NCBI GenBank assembly: GCA_910576205.1
Contig: CAJTHL010000009.1
Span: 62,001 to 126,000 of the forward strand
DNA length: 64,000 nucleotides
DNA from: Clostridia bacterium
GTDB lineage: Bacteria; Bacillota; Clostridia; Lachnospirales; Lachnospiraceae
Direction of reading: 5' to 3'
Numbering within the stretch: position 1 is the first letter of the stretch; each line of letters begins with the position of its first letter. The notes below the pieces were generated by a model, which ran no database searches, had not been told where the DNA came from, and worked only from the letters and a program-made list of their open reading frames with translations. The position numbers were made by a program, and so were the translations under genes. Shown here one piece after another: positions 49,311 through 58,380 of the stretch.

Positions 49311-50426
49311 TTATGGTTCCTTTTTCATCTCCCTGGATACATTTAAGGCCAGACCCATCTCCGACAGCAGAAACAGGACAGAGGTGCCCCCATAGCTGAT
49401 AAAGGGCAGGGTAATGCCTGTATTGGGGATGGTGTTTGTAACCACGGCCACATTTAAGATCACCTGAATCAGAATGTGCCCCATGATGCCCACCGCTATC
49501 AGGCTGCCAAAAAGATCCTGCACATTCTGGGCAATCACCAGAAGGCGCCAGATCAGAAGCAGAAACAAAAACAGGAGAAACAGCGCCCCCACAAGCCCCC
49601 ACTCCTCACAGATAATGGAGAAGATCATGTCGTTCTGGGCCTCCGGCACAAACCCCCGCTTTTGCAGGCTGTTTCCAAGCCCCACGCCAAACATGCCGCC
49701 GGAACCGATAGCGTAAAGCCCCTGCATGGTCTGGTAGCCCTTTTCATAAGCCTCGGGATTCCGCCAGATGGCAAGCCGTTCCAGGCGGTAGGATTCCACG
49801 CTCAGAAAAATGCCGATGAAAATGAACCCCAGAATCCCCATGCTGATAAACTGTAAATATTTGGGGCTTGCTATAAAAATGAGAATCACCGCAATGCCCA
49901 GAATGATAATGGCCGTGCTCAGATTGTTGGTTCCCACCAGACCCACAATTGGCAGCACCAGAAAGATCACCTGGAACATCTGCCAGACGCTTCCCATTTT
50001 CTTCACCCGTTTCGTGACCCCATGGGCCAGAAGCAGTATTACCGCCAGCTTGGCAAACTCCGAGGGCTGAAAGGAGAGAGGCCCCAGAGCCAGCCACCGC
50101 TTGGAGCCATTGTACTCATCCCCGAAAAACAGCACGGCTGTGGACAGCACCAGGGAGACCCCGTAGGCCAGGTAAGTATAGCGCTCCCAGACCCGGTAAT
50201 CCATGCGGGACACAATCACCATGGCCACAAGGCCAAGGCCCGTGGCAAAGGCCTGCTTTTTCAGATAGTAGGCCGGGTCCGCAAATTTTACCATCCCGTT
50301 GTAGGAACTGGTACTATAAAGCATGACCAGTCCAAAAACCACCAGGAGCAGAACAATGACAAAAAGACTATAGTCAAAGGATTTCCTTCGCATCTTTTGT
50401 TGCCCCGCGGTTTTCCGACTGGCCAT
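49311..50426 (-). CDS. ftsW: SEDS-family peptidoglycan polymerase FtsW
   Basis: 371 residues, about ten membrane helices. Family motifs are VMLYSTSSYNG, the polymerase Asp region GSKRWLALGPLSFQPSEFAK and the C-terminal TGITLPFISYGGTSVLFLL. It polymerises lipid II glycan strands at the septum with the FtsI transpeptidase encoded in the same cluster. The ATG at 50426 follows AAGGAG. Confidence 0.94.
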   Translation of the reverse strand: MASRKTAGQQKMRRKSFDYSLFVIVLLLVVFGLVMLYSTSSYNGMVKFADPAYYLKKQAFATGLGLVAMVIVSRMDYRVWERYTYLAYGVSLVLSTAVLFFGDEYNGSKRWLALGPLSFQPSEFAKLAVILLLAHGVTKRVKKMGSVWQMFQVIFLVLPIVGLVGTNNLSTAIIILGIAVILIFIASPKYLQFISMGILGFIFIGIFLSVESYRLERLAIWRNPEAYEKGYQTMQGLYAIGSGGMFGVGLGNSLQKRGFVPEAQNDMIFSIICEEWGLVGALFLLFLFLLLIWRLLVIAQNVQDLFGSLIAVGIMGHILIQVILNVAVVTNTIPNTGITLPFISYGGTSVLFLLSEMGLALNVSREMKKEP

Positions 50427-50455
50427 GCCATCAACTCCTTATGAAATTTTCCCGC

Positions 50456-51817
50456 TTAATCCGGCAGCGCCCTCACATAGTCTTTAAACAGACGTCCCCG
50501 CTGCTCGTAATTGTCAAACATGCCCCAGCTTGCGCAGGCAGGCGACAAAAGTACCGCGTCCCCACTCTCTGCCTTTTCGGCGCAGGCTTTCACAGCCTCC
50601 TCCAGGGTATCTGCAAAAGAAAAGCTGGTAAACCCGTATTTCTCCGCCGTCCGGGCAATCTGCTTTGCAGTCGCGCCTATAAGCACCATCCACTTTACCT
50701 TTTCCCCAAAGGCCTTGATCCACTCGTCAAATTCCACATGCTTGTCGTAGCCTCCTCCAATGAGGACTGTAGGACGTTTCATGGCCTCCACGGCTTTTAT
50801 GGCCGCGTCCGTGTTGGTTCCCTTGGAATCGTTGTAGTAAGCAACGCCCTTTTTCTCCTCCACAAACTCGATCCGGTGCTCTACCCCGGTAAATGAAAGG
50901 ATGGTATTCCGGATTATGTCACAGGACACGCCCATAGCCACGGAAATGCCGATGGCAGCCATGACATTTTCATAGTTGTGGGCGCCCAGAAGCTTAAGCT
51001 CACCGATCTTACAGATGGCAGTCTTTTCGCTCCCGTCGCTGTAAATAAAGGTATCTCCCTCCAGGTACACACCCTTATCCAATATATGCTGGCGGCTGAA
51101 ATATATGACGGAGGCATGGGTTCTTGTTCCAAAATCCCGGGTATACCCGTCGTCATAATTCAGCACGCAGGTATCCGCCTTCTTCTGGTTCCTGGCAATC
51201 CGCTCCTTGGCGTCTATATAATTCTGCATGGTATGATGCCGGTCCAGATGATCTGGCGTAATATTTAAAATGGCGCTGACCTGGGGATGGAAGTCTTCCA
51301 CGGTCTCAAGCTGGAAGCTGCTGATCTCCGCCACAGTCACGGCCTTATCCGTCATTTCCAGAGCCGCCCCTGTGTAAGCCCGTCCGATATTTCCCACCAC
51401 GTAGACCTCCGGGTAGGCGGCCTTCATAATCTCTCCCACCAGGGTGGTGGTGGTAGTTTTTCCGTTTGTGCCGGTGATAGCCGCAATCCTGCCCTTTCCA
51501 AACTGGTAGGCCAGCTCCACCTCCCCCCACACCGGGATATTGGCCGCCTCCACAGCCTCCACCACGGGAAGGTCCACAGGCACCCCGGGGCTTAAGATCA
51601 CCAGGGACAGGGAGGCTTGTACATCCTCCGGGATTTTTCCGAAAATCAGCCTGGTACGGCTGTCCGGCCGCAGTCTCCCCCGGATACTCTCCTCGTCAAG
51701 CTTCTCGTTGCTGTCGTAGAGCACTGTGTCGGCCCCCAGCCTTTCCAGCATTTCTATGGCTCCGGTTCCGCTGATGCCGGAACCGATGACCATAACCGTT
51801 TTATCTCTTAAATCCAT
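50456..51817 (-). CDS. murD: UDP-N-acetylmuramoyl-L-alanine--D-glutamate ligase
   Basis: 453 residues. The N-terminal Rossmann-like domain (MVIGSGISGTGAIEMLERLG), ATP loop TGTNGKTTTTTLVGEI (about residue 113), AEISSFQLE and LNITPDHLDRH, and the C-terminal ligase domain (NDSKGTNTDAAIKAVEAM) are all present. It adds D-Glu to UDP-MurNAc-Ala in the cytoplasm. Ribosome site AGGAGG. Upstream are a possible 29-codon leader ORF and copy C of the dispersed repeat. Confidence 0.95.
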   Translation of the reverse strand: MDLRDKTVMVIGSGISGTGAIEMLERLGADTVLYDSNEKLDEESIRGRLRPDSRTRLIFGKIPEDVQASLSLVILSPGVPVDLPVVEAVEAANIPVWGEVELAYQFGKGRIAAITGTNGKTTTTTLVGEIMKAAYPEVYVVGNIGRAYTGAALEMTDKAVTVAEISSFQLETVEDFHPQVSAILNITPDHLDRHHTMQNYIDAKERIARNQKKADTCVLNYDDGYTRDFGTRTHASVIYFSRQHILDKGVYLEGDTFIYSDGSEKTAICKIGELKLLGAHNYENVMAAIGISVAMGVSCDIIRNTILSFTGVEHRIEFVEEKKGVAYYNDSKGTNTDAAIKAVEAMKRPTVLIGGGYDKHVEFDEWIKAFGEKVKWMVLIGATAKQIARTAEKYGFTSFSFADTLEEAVKACAEKAESGDAVLLSPACASWGMFDNYEQRGRLFKDYVRALPD

Positions 51818-51828
51818 TTTTTCTCCTC

Positions 51829-51918
51829 CTATTTTAAGTCGCTGCGCGACAGCACTAAAGGGTAAAGACTCTTCGGCGCAATTTTGCGAGAGTAAATTTC
51901 ATTCGGAAATGCGCTCAT
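51829..51918 (-). CDS. Possible 29-codon leader ORF before murD
   Basis: ATG at 51916-51918, preceded by GGAGCAGGAG, opens MSAFPNEIYSRKIAPKSLYP and ends LVLSRSDLK; the stop TAG overlaps the murD ribosome site. Its first codons form a 15-bp stem (51888-51902 with 51917-51931, one mismatch). It could be a leader peptide, or another dispersed repeat that happens to be open. Confidence 0.35.
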   Translation of the reverse strand: MSAFPNEIYSRKIAPKSLYPLVLSRSDLK

Positions 51919-51948
51919 GAAATTTTCTCTCCTGCTCCTTCTTTTTCC

Positions 51949-52022
51949 ATTTCCGCATCTTGAAATCCTTTCCGGGCCTTGTCCCAGGGGACGCCTTCAG
52001 TGTCCGGGCAGATGCTGTTTTT
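51949..52022 (-). repeat. Dispersed structured repeat, copy C (mraY-murD gap)
   Basis: TTTCCGCATCTTGAAATCC, then TTTCCGGGCCTTGTCCC and GGGCAGATGCTGTTTT match the ends and core of copies A and B, but the first stem arm is deleted. A different insert (AGGGGACGCCTTCAGTGT) is present. Confidence 0.5.
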
Positions 52023-52035
52023 TCTGGTTCCACCT

Positions 52036-52992
52036 CTACAGGGCCAGCAGCCCGATCAGGCACATTATGGCCGTAAATATGGAAAATACGGCTACCACCC
52101 TGGTCTCCGACCAGCCGCCCAGCTCAAAATGGTGATGGATGGGGGCCATGCGGAAGAAGCGTTTTCCCTTTGTCTTTTTAAAATATGTTACCTGTATCAT
52201 AACGGACAGAATTTCTATCCAGTAGATCATTCCCACAATCAGGATAAAGATGGGCATCTCCATCATATAAGCCGCAGAGGCCACAAAGCCTCCCAGTGCC
52301 AGGGAGCCTGTGTCCCCCATAAATACGCTGGCCGGATAGACGTTAAACAGGAGGAATCCCATAAGGCTCCCCACCACCGCGCAGGTAATGGGCTCGATGC
52401 CGCTCTTTGTGCCCATGGCCACCACCGTAAAGAATACCGCCACCAGGACCGTGACGCTGGAGGCAAGTCCATCCAGACCGTCTGTAAAGTTCACCCCGTT
52501 TACCGTGCCGATAATAGCCAGGAACAGCACCGGAATGGCAAGCCATCCCAGATGCAGGGAATGCCCGGGATAAAAGGGGATCAGCATGGCCATCTCCCCA
52601 CCTGTGGCATTATAATAGTAGAAAGCAAACACGGCCGTCACCAGAATCTGCCCCAGCATCTTCTGCCCTGGCGTCAGGCCTTCCGACCTGCGAAGAATGA
52701 TTTTGATGTAATCATCCAGAAATCCGATCACGCCGAATCCCACCGTCACAAACAGAATGGGGATAATCCTCGGATAATCCTTCACATAAAGCAGGGAAGT
52801 CACCACTATGGCCGACAGGATAATAAGGCCTCCCATGGTAGGCGTCCCGTTTTTCTTCAGATGGGACTGGGGACCGTCGTCCCTCTCCGTCTGTCCAAAC
52901 TTCAGCCGCCTTAGAATAGGAATAATCACCGGCCCCAAAAGCACGCTGATAGCAAAGGATATAATTATGGGCAGTATCATGGATTCTTTCAT
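52036..52992 (-). CDS. mraY: Phospho-N-acetylmuramoyl-pentapeptide-transferase
   Basis: 318 residues with ten membrane helices. GTPTMGGLIIL, the catalytic VNFTDGLDGLA and the C-terminal MAPIHHHFELGGWSE are MraY signatures. It makes lipid I from UDP-MurNAc-pentapeptide and undecaprenyl phosphate. The ATG at 52990-52992 follows AGAGG. Second in the dcw order after ftsI. Confidence 0.95.
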   Translation of the reverse strand: MKESMILPIIISFAISVLLGPVIIPILRRLKFGQTERDDGPQSHLKKNGTPTMGGLIILSAIVVTSLLYVKDYPRIIPILFVTVGFGVIGFLDDYIKIILRRSEGLTPGQKMLGQILVTAVFAFYYYNATGGEMAMLIPFYPGHSLHLGWLAIPVLFLAIIGTVNGVNFTDGLDGLASSVTVLVAVFFTVVAMGTKSGIEPITCAVVGSLMGFLLFNVYPASVFMGDTGSLALGGFVASAAYMMEMPIFILIVGMIYWIEILSVMIQVTYFKKTKGKRFFRMAPIHHHFELGGWSETRVVAVFSIFTAIMCLIGLLAL

Positions 52993-53114
52993 GCCGTTTA
53001 CCTCTCATCTCTAAGTTCTACCTTACATATATAACACTTTTGTCCCCATTCGTCAACAGATTCCGGTTCCCGCACAGATATCCGTTCCCGGCCTGTTCTA
53101 CGGAGACTGCCGGC

Positions 53115-54902
53115 TCATTCTCCCGTTCCTTCTTTATGAGCAATGACCTCATTTTCCGGCTCCTCCAGGGTTTCCTCCGGTTCGATGCCAAGATAGGGAA
53201 GAATGTTTTCAAACAGGCCGCGGATTACCGGGGCCGCAATGGTTCCCCCGTAATAGACTCCCTGGGGATTATGGATAACTGCCATGGCCAGCACCTGGGG
53301 ATCGTCCGCAGGCGCAAACCCCACAAAGGAGGATATGTATTTGTTGGTACCCCTGGGAAGAGTCTGGGAGGTGGCTGTCTTTCCGCCGATGCGGTAGCCT
53401 TCTATCTTCGCCTTGCCGCCGCCCCCTTCCGCTACCACCTGCTCCAGCATGTAGCGCATGGTGGCGGATGTCTCCTCCGAGACAATGTCCTCCTTTGTCT
53501 CATAGGTAAGCCGCTTTAAGAGCTCCCCGTCGCTGTTTCGTATCTCCACGCCAAAGTGAGGCGTCACCCGCTTTCCCCCGTTGATAATGGAGCTTACCGT
53601 GGTGGCCAGCTGCATGGGGGTGATCTGGAAAGACTGGCCAAAGGACATGGTGGCCAGCTCCACCTGGCCGATATTCTCCAGCTTGTGCATAATAGTGCCC
53701 GCCTCGCCGGGAATGTCTACCCCGGTCTTTGTCATCAGACCGAATTTCTGGAAATACTTATAGTAATCCTCCGGGCCGATGCGAAGGCCTACATCTATGA
53801 ATACCGGGTTGCACGAATTCATAACCCCCTGCACAAACGTCTCCGCCCCGTGTCCCTGCACCTTGTGGCACCGTATCCTCCGGTCGTCCACAATACGGAA
53901 GCCCGGACAGCTGAAAGTATCCTCCGGAGTCACCACACCCTTTTCCAGGCCCGCAGCAGCAGTGATGATCTTGAAGGTGGAGCCCGGCTCGTAAGTATCG
54001 TTAACACTCTGGTTGCGCCACATCTGGTTGCGCAGATCCTGGACCTCCTTGTCGGTGAGCCCTGTGATATCCACCGTGTCGGGAAGGGTAAAAGGGTCGT
54101 TTAAGTTAAACTCCGGCACATTTACATTGGCGTAAATCTCCCCGTTCTGGGGATTCATCACAAGAACAGACACATATGTGGCCTGTTTCTCCTCCAGGGC
54201 CTTAAGGGCAGCCTGCTGGGCATAAAGCTGGATGTTGTAATCCAGGCTGATATACAGGTCATTTCCCGCTATGGGCTCAATACGGTCCTCCGGCGCGCCC
54301 TCGATCTCCACGCCCCTGGCGTCTGTCAAGGTGAGAATCGTACCGTTGCTTCCCTGGAGGTATTCGTCGTAGACCACCTCCAGGCCGATAATGCCCTGGT
54401 TGTCGCTGCCTGTAAAGCCCAGCACCTTGGAGGCAAGGGAATCATAGGGATAATATCGCTTAAAATCCTCGTCCACTTTCACGCCGTCCAGCTCATAGGC
54501 ACGGATTTTATCCCCCACCTCTTTCTCCACGTTTGTGCGGACACGCTCAATGGAGCTTCGTTTCTCCACCCGGGCCCGCACCGTCTCCTCCGGGAGCTCC
54601 AGCTCCTGACACAAAACCTCGATTACCCGCTCTGGATCCTTGATCTGGCTGTGAATCACGGAGATGGTACACACCGTCCGGTTTGTGGCCAGCACCGTGC
54701 CGGAGGCGTCAATGATCTTTCCCCGGGCCGCTTTGATGCTTCTCTCCCGCTCGTGAAGATCGTCTGCCAGCTCCTGGTAATAGTCCGACTCCACCAGCAT
54801 AAGATAAACCAGACGGCCGGAAAGCACCAGCAGCAAAAATACGCAGGCCAGAAACACCACCAACATCTTCTTTCTGTTATACGTCTTACATTTTTCCCTC
54901 AT
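53115..54902 (-). CDS. ftsI: Class B penicillin-binding protein FtsI/SpoVD-type
   Basis: 595 residues. N-terminal membrane helix (about 13-36), PBP dimerisation domain, then the transpeptidase with active-site STFK (308-311), SCN (363-365) and KTAT near 515. It cross-links septal peptidoglycan. No PASTA domain follows the transpeptidase, unlike typical SpoVD, so division FtsI is more likely. It is the first gene of the visible dcw run. The usual preceding mraZ, rsmH and ftsL are not present: a CotH-kinase gene lies upstream. Confidence 0.93.
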   Translation of the reverse strand: MREKCKTYNRKKMLVVFLACVFLLLVLSGRLVYLMLVESDYYQELADDLHERERSIKAARGKIIDASGTVLATNRTVCTISVIHSQIKDPERVIEVLCQELELPEETVRARVEKRSSIERVRTNVEKEVGDKIRAYELDGVKVDEDFKRYYPYDSLASKVLGFTGSDNQGIIGLEVVYDEYLQGSNGTILTLTDARGVEIEGAPEDRIEPIAGNDLYISLDYNIQLYAQQAALKALEEKQATYVSVLVMNPQNGEIYANVNVPEFNLNDPFTLPDTVDITGLTDKEVQDLRNQMWRNQSVNDTYEPGSTFKIITAAAGLEKGVVTPEDTFSCPGFRIVDDRRIRCHKVQGHGAETFVQGVMNSCNPVFIDVGLRIGPEDYYKYFQKFGLMTKTGVDIPGEAGTIMHKLENIGQVELATMSFGQSFQITPMQLATTVSSIINGGKRVTPHFGVEIRNSDGELLKRLTYETKEDIVSEETSATMRYMLEQVVAEGGGGKAKIEGYRIGGKTATSQTLPRGTNKYISSFVGFAPADDPQVLAMAVIHNPQGVYYGGTIAAPVIRGLFENILPYLGIEPEETLEEPENEVIAHKEGTGE

Positions 54903-54972
54903 TATAAATAAACTTCCTCAGATTGCTCCTTTTTATAACCTATTAGAGAGGGAAAACAATTATTCTGAAAAA

Positions 54973-57432
54973 TCAGCGGAAAACCGCCCGGATTTGTACA
55001 TCCTCCGAATCCAGCCCCACCACAATCTCCCTGGAGGAGGCGCTGCCCGAAAGAATAGTCCCTCCGGTAATCTCCCACCCGGCAAAACGGCGTCCAAAGG
55101 CAGGTTCCGCGCTCAACGTCATGGGATAGTCCTTAAAATACCGCCCTTCCCAGACACCTTCCGTCAAATCCGGGGATATCGTATTCAGGCGGATGGTTCC
55201 CTTTTCCGGGGAAGACTGGGACAGCGTCAGCGTACACAGCTCCCCCGAAAGCCCCAGGTATTCTCCCAGAAGCGGCACGGCAAAGTCAAAGCGGTTCTCA
55301 AAAAAGCCGCGTATCACCTCCGCCTGCTCCTCCAGGGAGGGCTGGAGGGCGTTACTGTTCCACCGCTCTTCCTGTTTCCGGCTCATGGGCCCCCAATCCT
55401 CCAGAGCTTGATCCAGAAGGGCATTCACCCGCCTGGGGCTGAAATTCTCATTGGCCATGTCCAGAAAGGTGAGGACAAACTGCTGCCGGAACCTGGCATT
55501 CTCCAGAAGGTCCTTTGTGGGGGAAACCTCAAAGTGGTTTATCAGGGTATCGTGCTTCCACACCGGCGGCCAGGCCCCCTCCTGCTGAAGTCCCATGGAA
55601 TCGTCCAGGTCGTAGAGAATCCACCGCCAGCGTCCGTCCGAATAGCCGGAAGGCTCCCCGGAGGGAAGGCTCTGCCAGGAAAATACATTTCGCCCCAGAG
55701 GCAGGGCGTCGGTATTTGCCACATAGATATTCGTACACACCCAGTCGATATAATTCTGGATATCCATCTGCCCCGCCAGCGCTTCATAGATCTCCGGGTC
55801 GGACAAATTGCCCTGGGCCTCCCTGACCAGCTCCTCAAAGCGTGCGTAATCCTCCTCCGCCCCGTCCTGTACCTCAACGGCGTTCTTAATCAGCAGGGTC
55901 TGCTCCTCCTCTACTCCGTACCGCTTCTCCAGCATGTCCGCCGAATATTTCTCCATCAGATAATACATCCCCCAGTATTCCCCGTTTAAAAATACCTGGC
56001 AGGGCATATAACGCTGCACCATGGCAAAGCGGTCCTCCACCAGGGAACAGACGAACACCTTGGATAGCCTGGCGCTGCCGTTTAAAATCAAGCTTTTGTA
56101 GGAAATCCCGCTGTCAAAAAATACCGGAGCAAATTCTCCCGTTCCGTAACGGTTCCTGGCAAAAAGGGTAAAGCTCTTCTGGGGAAAAGAGCGGGATTCA
56201 TTTCCCCGGATACGGATACCACACTCCTGGGAAAATGCCAGGGCATGGTTCTTATCAAACACCTCCAGACACACGGGCCGCTCCGTCCCTGGCCCCCGCA
56301 TAAAATAGCTGGTGTACTCCATCAGCGTAATCCAGTCTGTTTTCTCACTGATAACCCCGGCCTCCAGGGCCTCCGTATAATGTTCCCCCGTAACATAGAT
56401 GCCGGACTCCTCCCCGAAAAGGAGGGATGGGTCTGTCACAAGAGAGAGAATCATGGCATTTTCATATCCTTCCCTGTCCTCAAAGCCAAAAAAATAGGTA
56501 GCTGTAGAAGGATTGCTGTAGTTTCCCCTCTCATCGATGGCAGCGGCCCGCACCACCACCGCCTTGTCCACAGGCTGCTTTGGTGGCTCGTAGGGGTCTG
56601 TGCCTGCGGTCACATTCTGAAGAGAGGCATATCTGTCCCGATTGGCCGAGGGGTCTGTAAGCAGAATGGGCTCTGTATAAAGCAAAGAATCCTTTCCCGG
56701 AATACTGCCATCCAGGGTATAGTAGATGGCGGCATCCTCAGGGCCGGACATAGAAAGCGTCAGAGAATCCTTGTAGAACCCGCTCTGGGCAGAAAAGACC
56801 GGCGCCTCCAGGGGAAAGGCCGCACTGTCATTGGGCAGACCCGGAGAAGGGTGCATCACAGAAAAGGCGTCGTCTGCTGGCAGCGCCCTTGCATAGACTG
56901 TGCCGGATTCCAGCGTGGGAATCCGCACCATGTCCACCATATGGTTTCCGGAGCTGTTGCGGCATCCCAGAAACAGGGTATCCCCGTCGGAGAACCGAAA
57001 AGGCGCCGTCGCGCGTTCCATGGGCGCCTCCCCCTGGTTCTCCTCCTCTTCCTCCTCGTACTCCTCCCCCACTGCGTAAATCACCAGGTATCCGCCAGGT
57101 TCTATGGAGACATGGGAAGGAAGGGGATAATCGTAGAGAAGCTCCGGGTCATCATAGAGATAATAGCCATCCAGAAATATAACATTTTCCGTGGGATTAA
57201 AAAGTTCGATATAATCCTCACCAGTGTAGGCCCCGTCTATGACAAGGCCTGTATTGCAGGGACTTACCTCGCTGATCCGAAGGGACATATCCGGGTTTTC
57301 AAACACATGAACCGCCGCCGTCTGAACGGCCTCATGGCCAGCCAGATCAGAAGCCCCCAGAAAAAAAAGCCCCCCTGCCAGAAGCAGGAAAAACAGGGAC
57401 AGGCTCTGCCGGTTAAGAATCCGAATCCTCAT
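54973..57432 (-). CDS. CotH-kinase family protein with lamin-tail and chitobiase-like domains
   Basis: 819 residues, exported: signal anchor QSLSLFFLLLAGGLFFLG. In order: a lamin-tail domain (about 50-190; TGEDYIELFNPTENVIFLDG), a chitobiase C-terminal-like sandwich (about 215-310; AAIYYTLDGSIPG), a CotH protein-kinase-like domain (about 385-690; RIRGNESRSFPQKSFTL, GEYWGMYYLMEKYSADML and the metal-binding RWILYDLDDSMGL), and a C-terminal InlB-like beta repeat (GRRFAGWEITGGTI). CotH kinases phosphorylate spore-coat or surface proteins. It overlaps rnhA by 20 bp, and its ribosome site is inside rnhA. Confidence 0.87.
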   Translation of the reverse strand: MRIRILNRQSLSLFFLLLAGGLFFLGASDLAGHEAVQTAAVHVFENPDMSLRISEVSPCNTGLVIDGAYTGEDYIELFNPTENVIFLDGYYLYDDPELLYDYPLPSHVSIEPGGYLVIYAVGEEYEEEEEENQGEAPMERATAPFRFSDGDTLFLGCRNSSGNHMVDMVRIPTLESGTVYARALPADDAFSVMHPSPGLPNDSAAFPLEAPVFSAQSGFYKDSLTLSMSGPEDAAIYYTLDGSIPGKDSLLYTEPILLTDPSANRDRYASLQNVTAGTDPYEPPKQPVDKAVVVRAAAIDERGNYSNPSTATYFFGFEDREGYENAMILSLVTDPSLLFGEESGIYVTGEHYTEALEAGVISEKTDWITLMEYTSYFMRGPGTERPVCLEVFDKNHALAFSQECGIRIRGNESRSFPQKSFTLFARNRYGTGEFAPVFFDSGISYKSLILNGSARLSKVFVCSLVEDRFAMVQRYMPCQVFLNGEYWGMYYLMEKYSADMLEKRYGVEEEQTLLIKNAVEVQDGAEEDYARFEELVREAQGNLSDPEIYEALAGQMDIQNYIDWVCTNIYVANTDALPLGRNVFSWQSLPSGEPSGYSDGRWRWILYDLDDSMGLQQEGAWPPVWKHDTLINHFEVSPTKDLLENARFRQQFVLTFLDMANENFSPRRVNALLDQALEDWGPMSRKQEERWNSNALQPSLEEQAEVIRGFFENRFDFAVPLLGEYLGLSGELCTLTLSQSSPEKGTIRLNTISPDLTEGVWEGRYFKDYPMTLSAEPAFGRRFAGWEITGGTILSGSASSREIVVGLDSEDVQIRAVFR

Positions 57433-57898
57433 GAATCACCTCTTCTATCCGCCCCTCCCCGTCGGCCGCCGCCGTAGCCAGCGCGTCACAGCGCTCGTTG
57501 TAGGCATGTCCGGCATGCCCCTTTACCCAGATAAAAGTCACCTGGTGGGGCTCCCTGGCTTTAAGAAGCCGCTTCCACAAATCCACGTTCTTCACCGGAC
57601 CGCTGCTTCCCCTCCAGTTCTTTTTGAGCCATCCGTCTACCCAGTGTTTATTAAAGGCGTCCGTCACGTATTTAGAGTCCGAATAGACCTCCACCTGGCA
57701 GGGACGATTAAGCGCCTCCAGGCCCGCAATCACCGCCATAAGCTCCATGCGGTTGTTGGTAGTGCGCACATACCCCTGGCTGTACTCCCTCTCATGGAGC
57801 GCGCCCTTTGTATCCACATAAGTCAGAATAGTCCCATAGCCTCCGGGGCCGTCGGGGTTTCCCCGGGCGGAGCCGTCCGTATAAATCTTTACCAGCAT
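57413..57898 (-). CDS. rnhA: Ribonuclease HI
   Basis: 161 residues from the ATG at 57896-57898 (GGAG seven bases before). The active-site acids are in IYTDGSARGNPG-like IYTDGSARGNPDG (Asp), RMELMAVIAGLEAL (Glu), VYSDSKYVTDAF (Asp) and AYNERCDALA (Asp). The basic handle KHWVDGWLKKNWRG is present. It degrades RNA in RNA-DNA hybrids. It overlaps the CotH gene, so the two are cotranscribed. Confidence 0.95.
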   Translation of the reverse strand: MLVKIYTDGSARGNPDGPGGYGTILTYVDTKGALHEREYSQGYVRTTNNRMELMAVIAGLEALNRPCQVEVYSDSKYVTDAFNKHWVDGWLKKNWRGSSGPVKNVDLWKRLLKAREPHQVTFIWVKGHAGHAYNERCDALATAAADGEGRIEEVIHEDSDS

Positions 57899-57902
57899 GT
57901 TA

Positions 57903-58340
57903 TTACTCCACTTCCGACCCGCAGTGGGAACATTTTGTGGCATCTATATGAATCTCGGATTTGCAGTAGGGGCAGGTCTTTTTCGTGGGCGCCGCCGGAG
58001 CCGCAGGCACGTTCTTTTTGTGGAGCCTGTTGAGCTGCTTCACCAGGATAAACACCACAAAAGCAGTCAGCAGGAAATTGATAAGCCCTGTGATAAAGCT
58101 TCCGTAGGCAATGGTGGACGTCACCGCCTGGGCGTCCGCCAGGGTAGCGTATTTGTTTCCGTCCAGGGCAATAAACATGTTGGAGAAATCAAGCTTCCCC
58201 GTAAACAGGCTGATAAACGGCATAATGATATCGTTTACCAGGGAAGTAATAAGCCCGTTAAACCCTCCGCCGATAATCACGCCAACGGCCAGATCCAGCA
58301 TATTTCCCTTTAACGCAAATTCTTTAAATTCTTTCAACAT
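57903..58340 (-). CDS. mscL: Large-conductance mechanosensitive channel with C-terminal zinc ribbon
   Basis: 145 residues. [20 protein letters not shown] then [19 protein letters not shown] is the MscL N-terminal and first pore helix; a second helix ([20 protein letters not shown]) follows. In place of the usual short cytoplasmic tail, an Ala/Pro linker leads to [18 protein letters not shown], a zinc ribbon. It releases solutes on osmotic downshock. The zinc ribbon may aid assembly or partner binding. It lies 4 bp upstream of the rnhA start. Confidence 0.93.
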   Translation of the reverse strand: MLKEFKEFALKGNMLDLAVGVIIGGGFNGLITSLVNDIIMPFISLFTGKLDFSNMFIALDGNKYATLADAQAVTSTIAYGSFITGLINFLLTAFVVFILVKQLNRLHKKNVPAAPAAPTKKTCPYCKSEIHIDATKCSHCGSEVE

Positions 58341-58380
58341 CTCCTTTTATCTCCTTTACTTTTTCTCTGTATGACTGATT

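Noticed and set aside
56245..57477. 410-codon open frame on the plus strand opposite the CotH-kinase gene
   Set aside because: No start signal, product rich in His/Arg/Pro typical of antisense frames; the CotH frame has clear domains.
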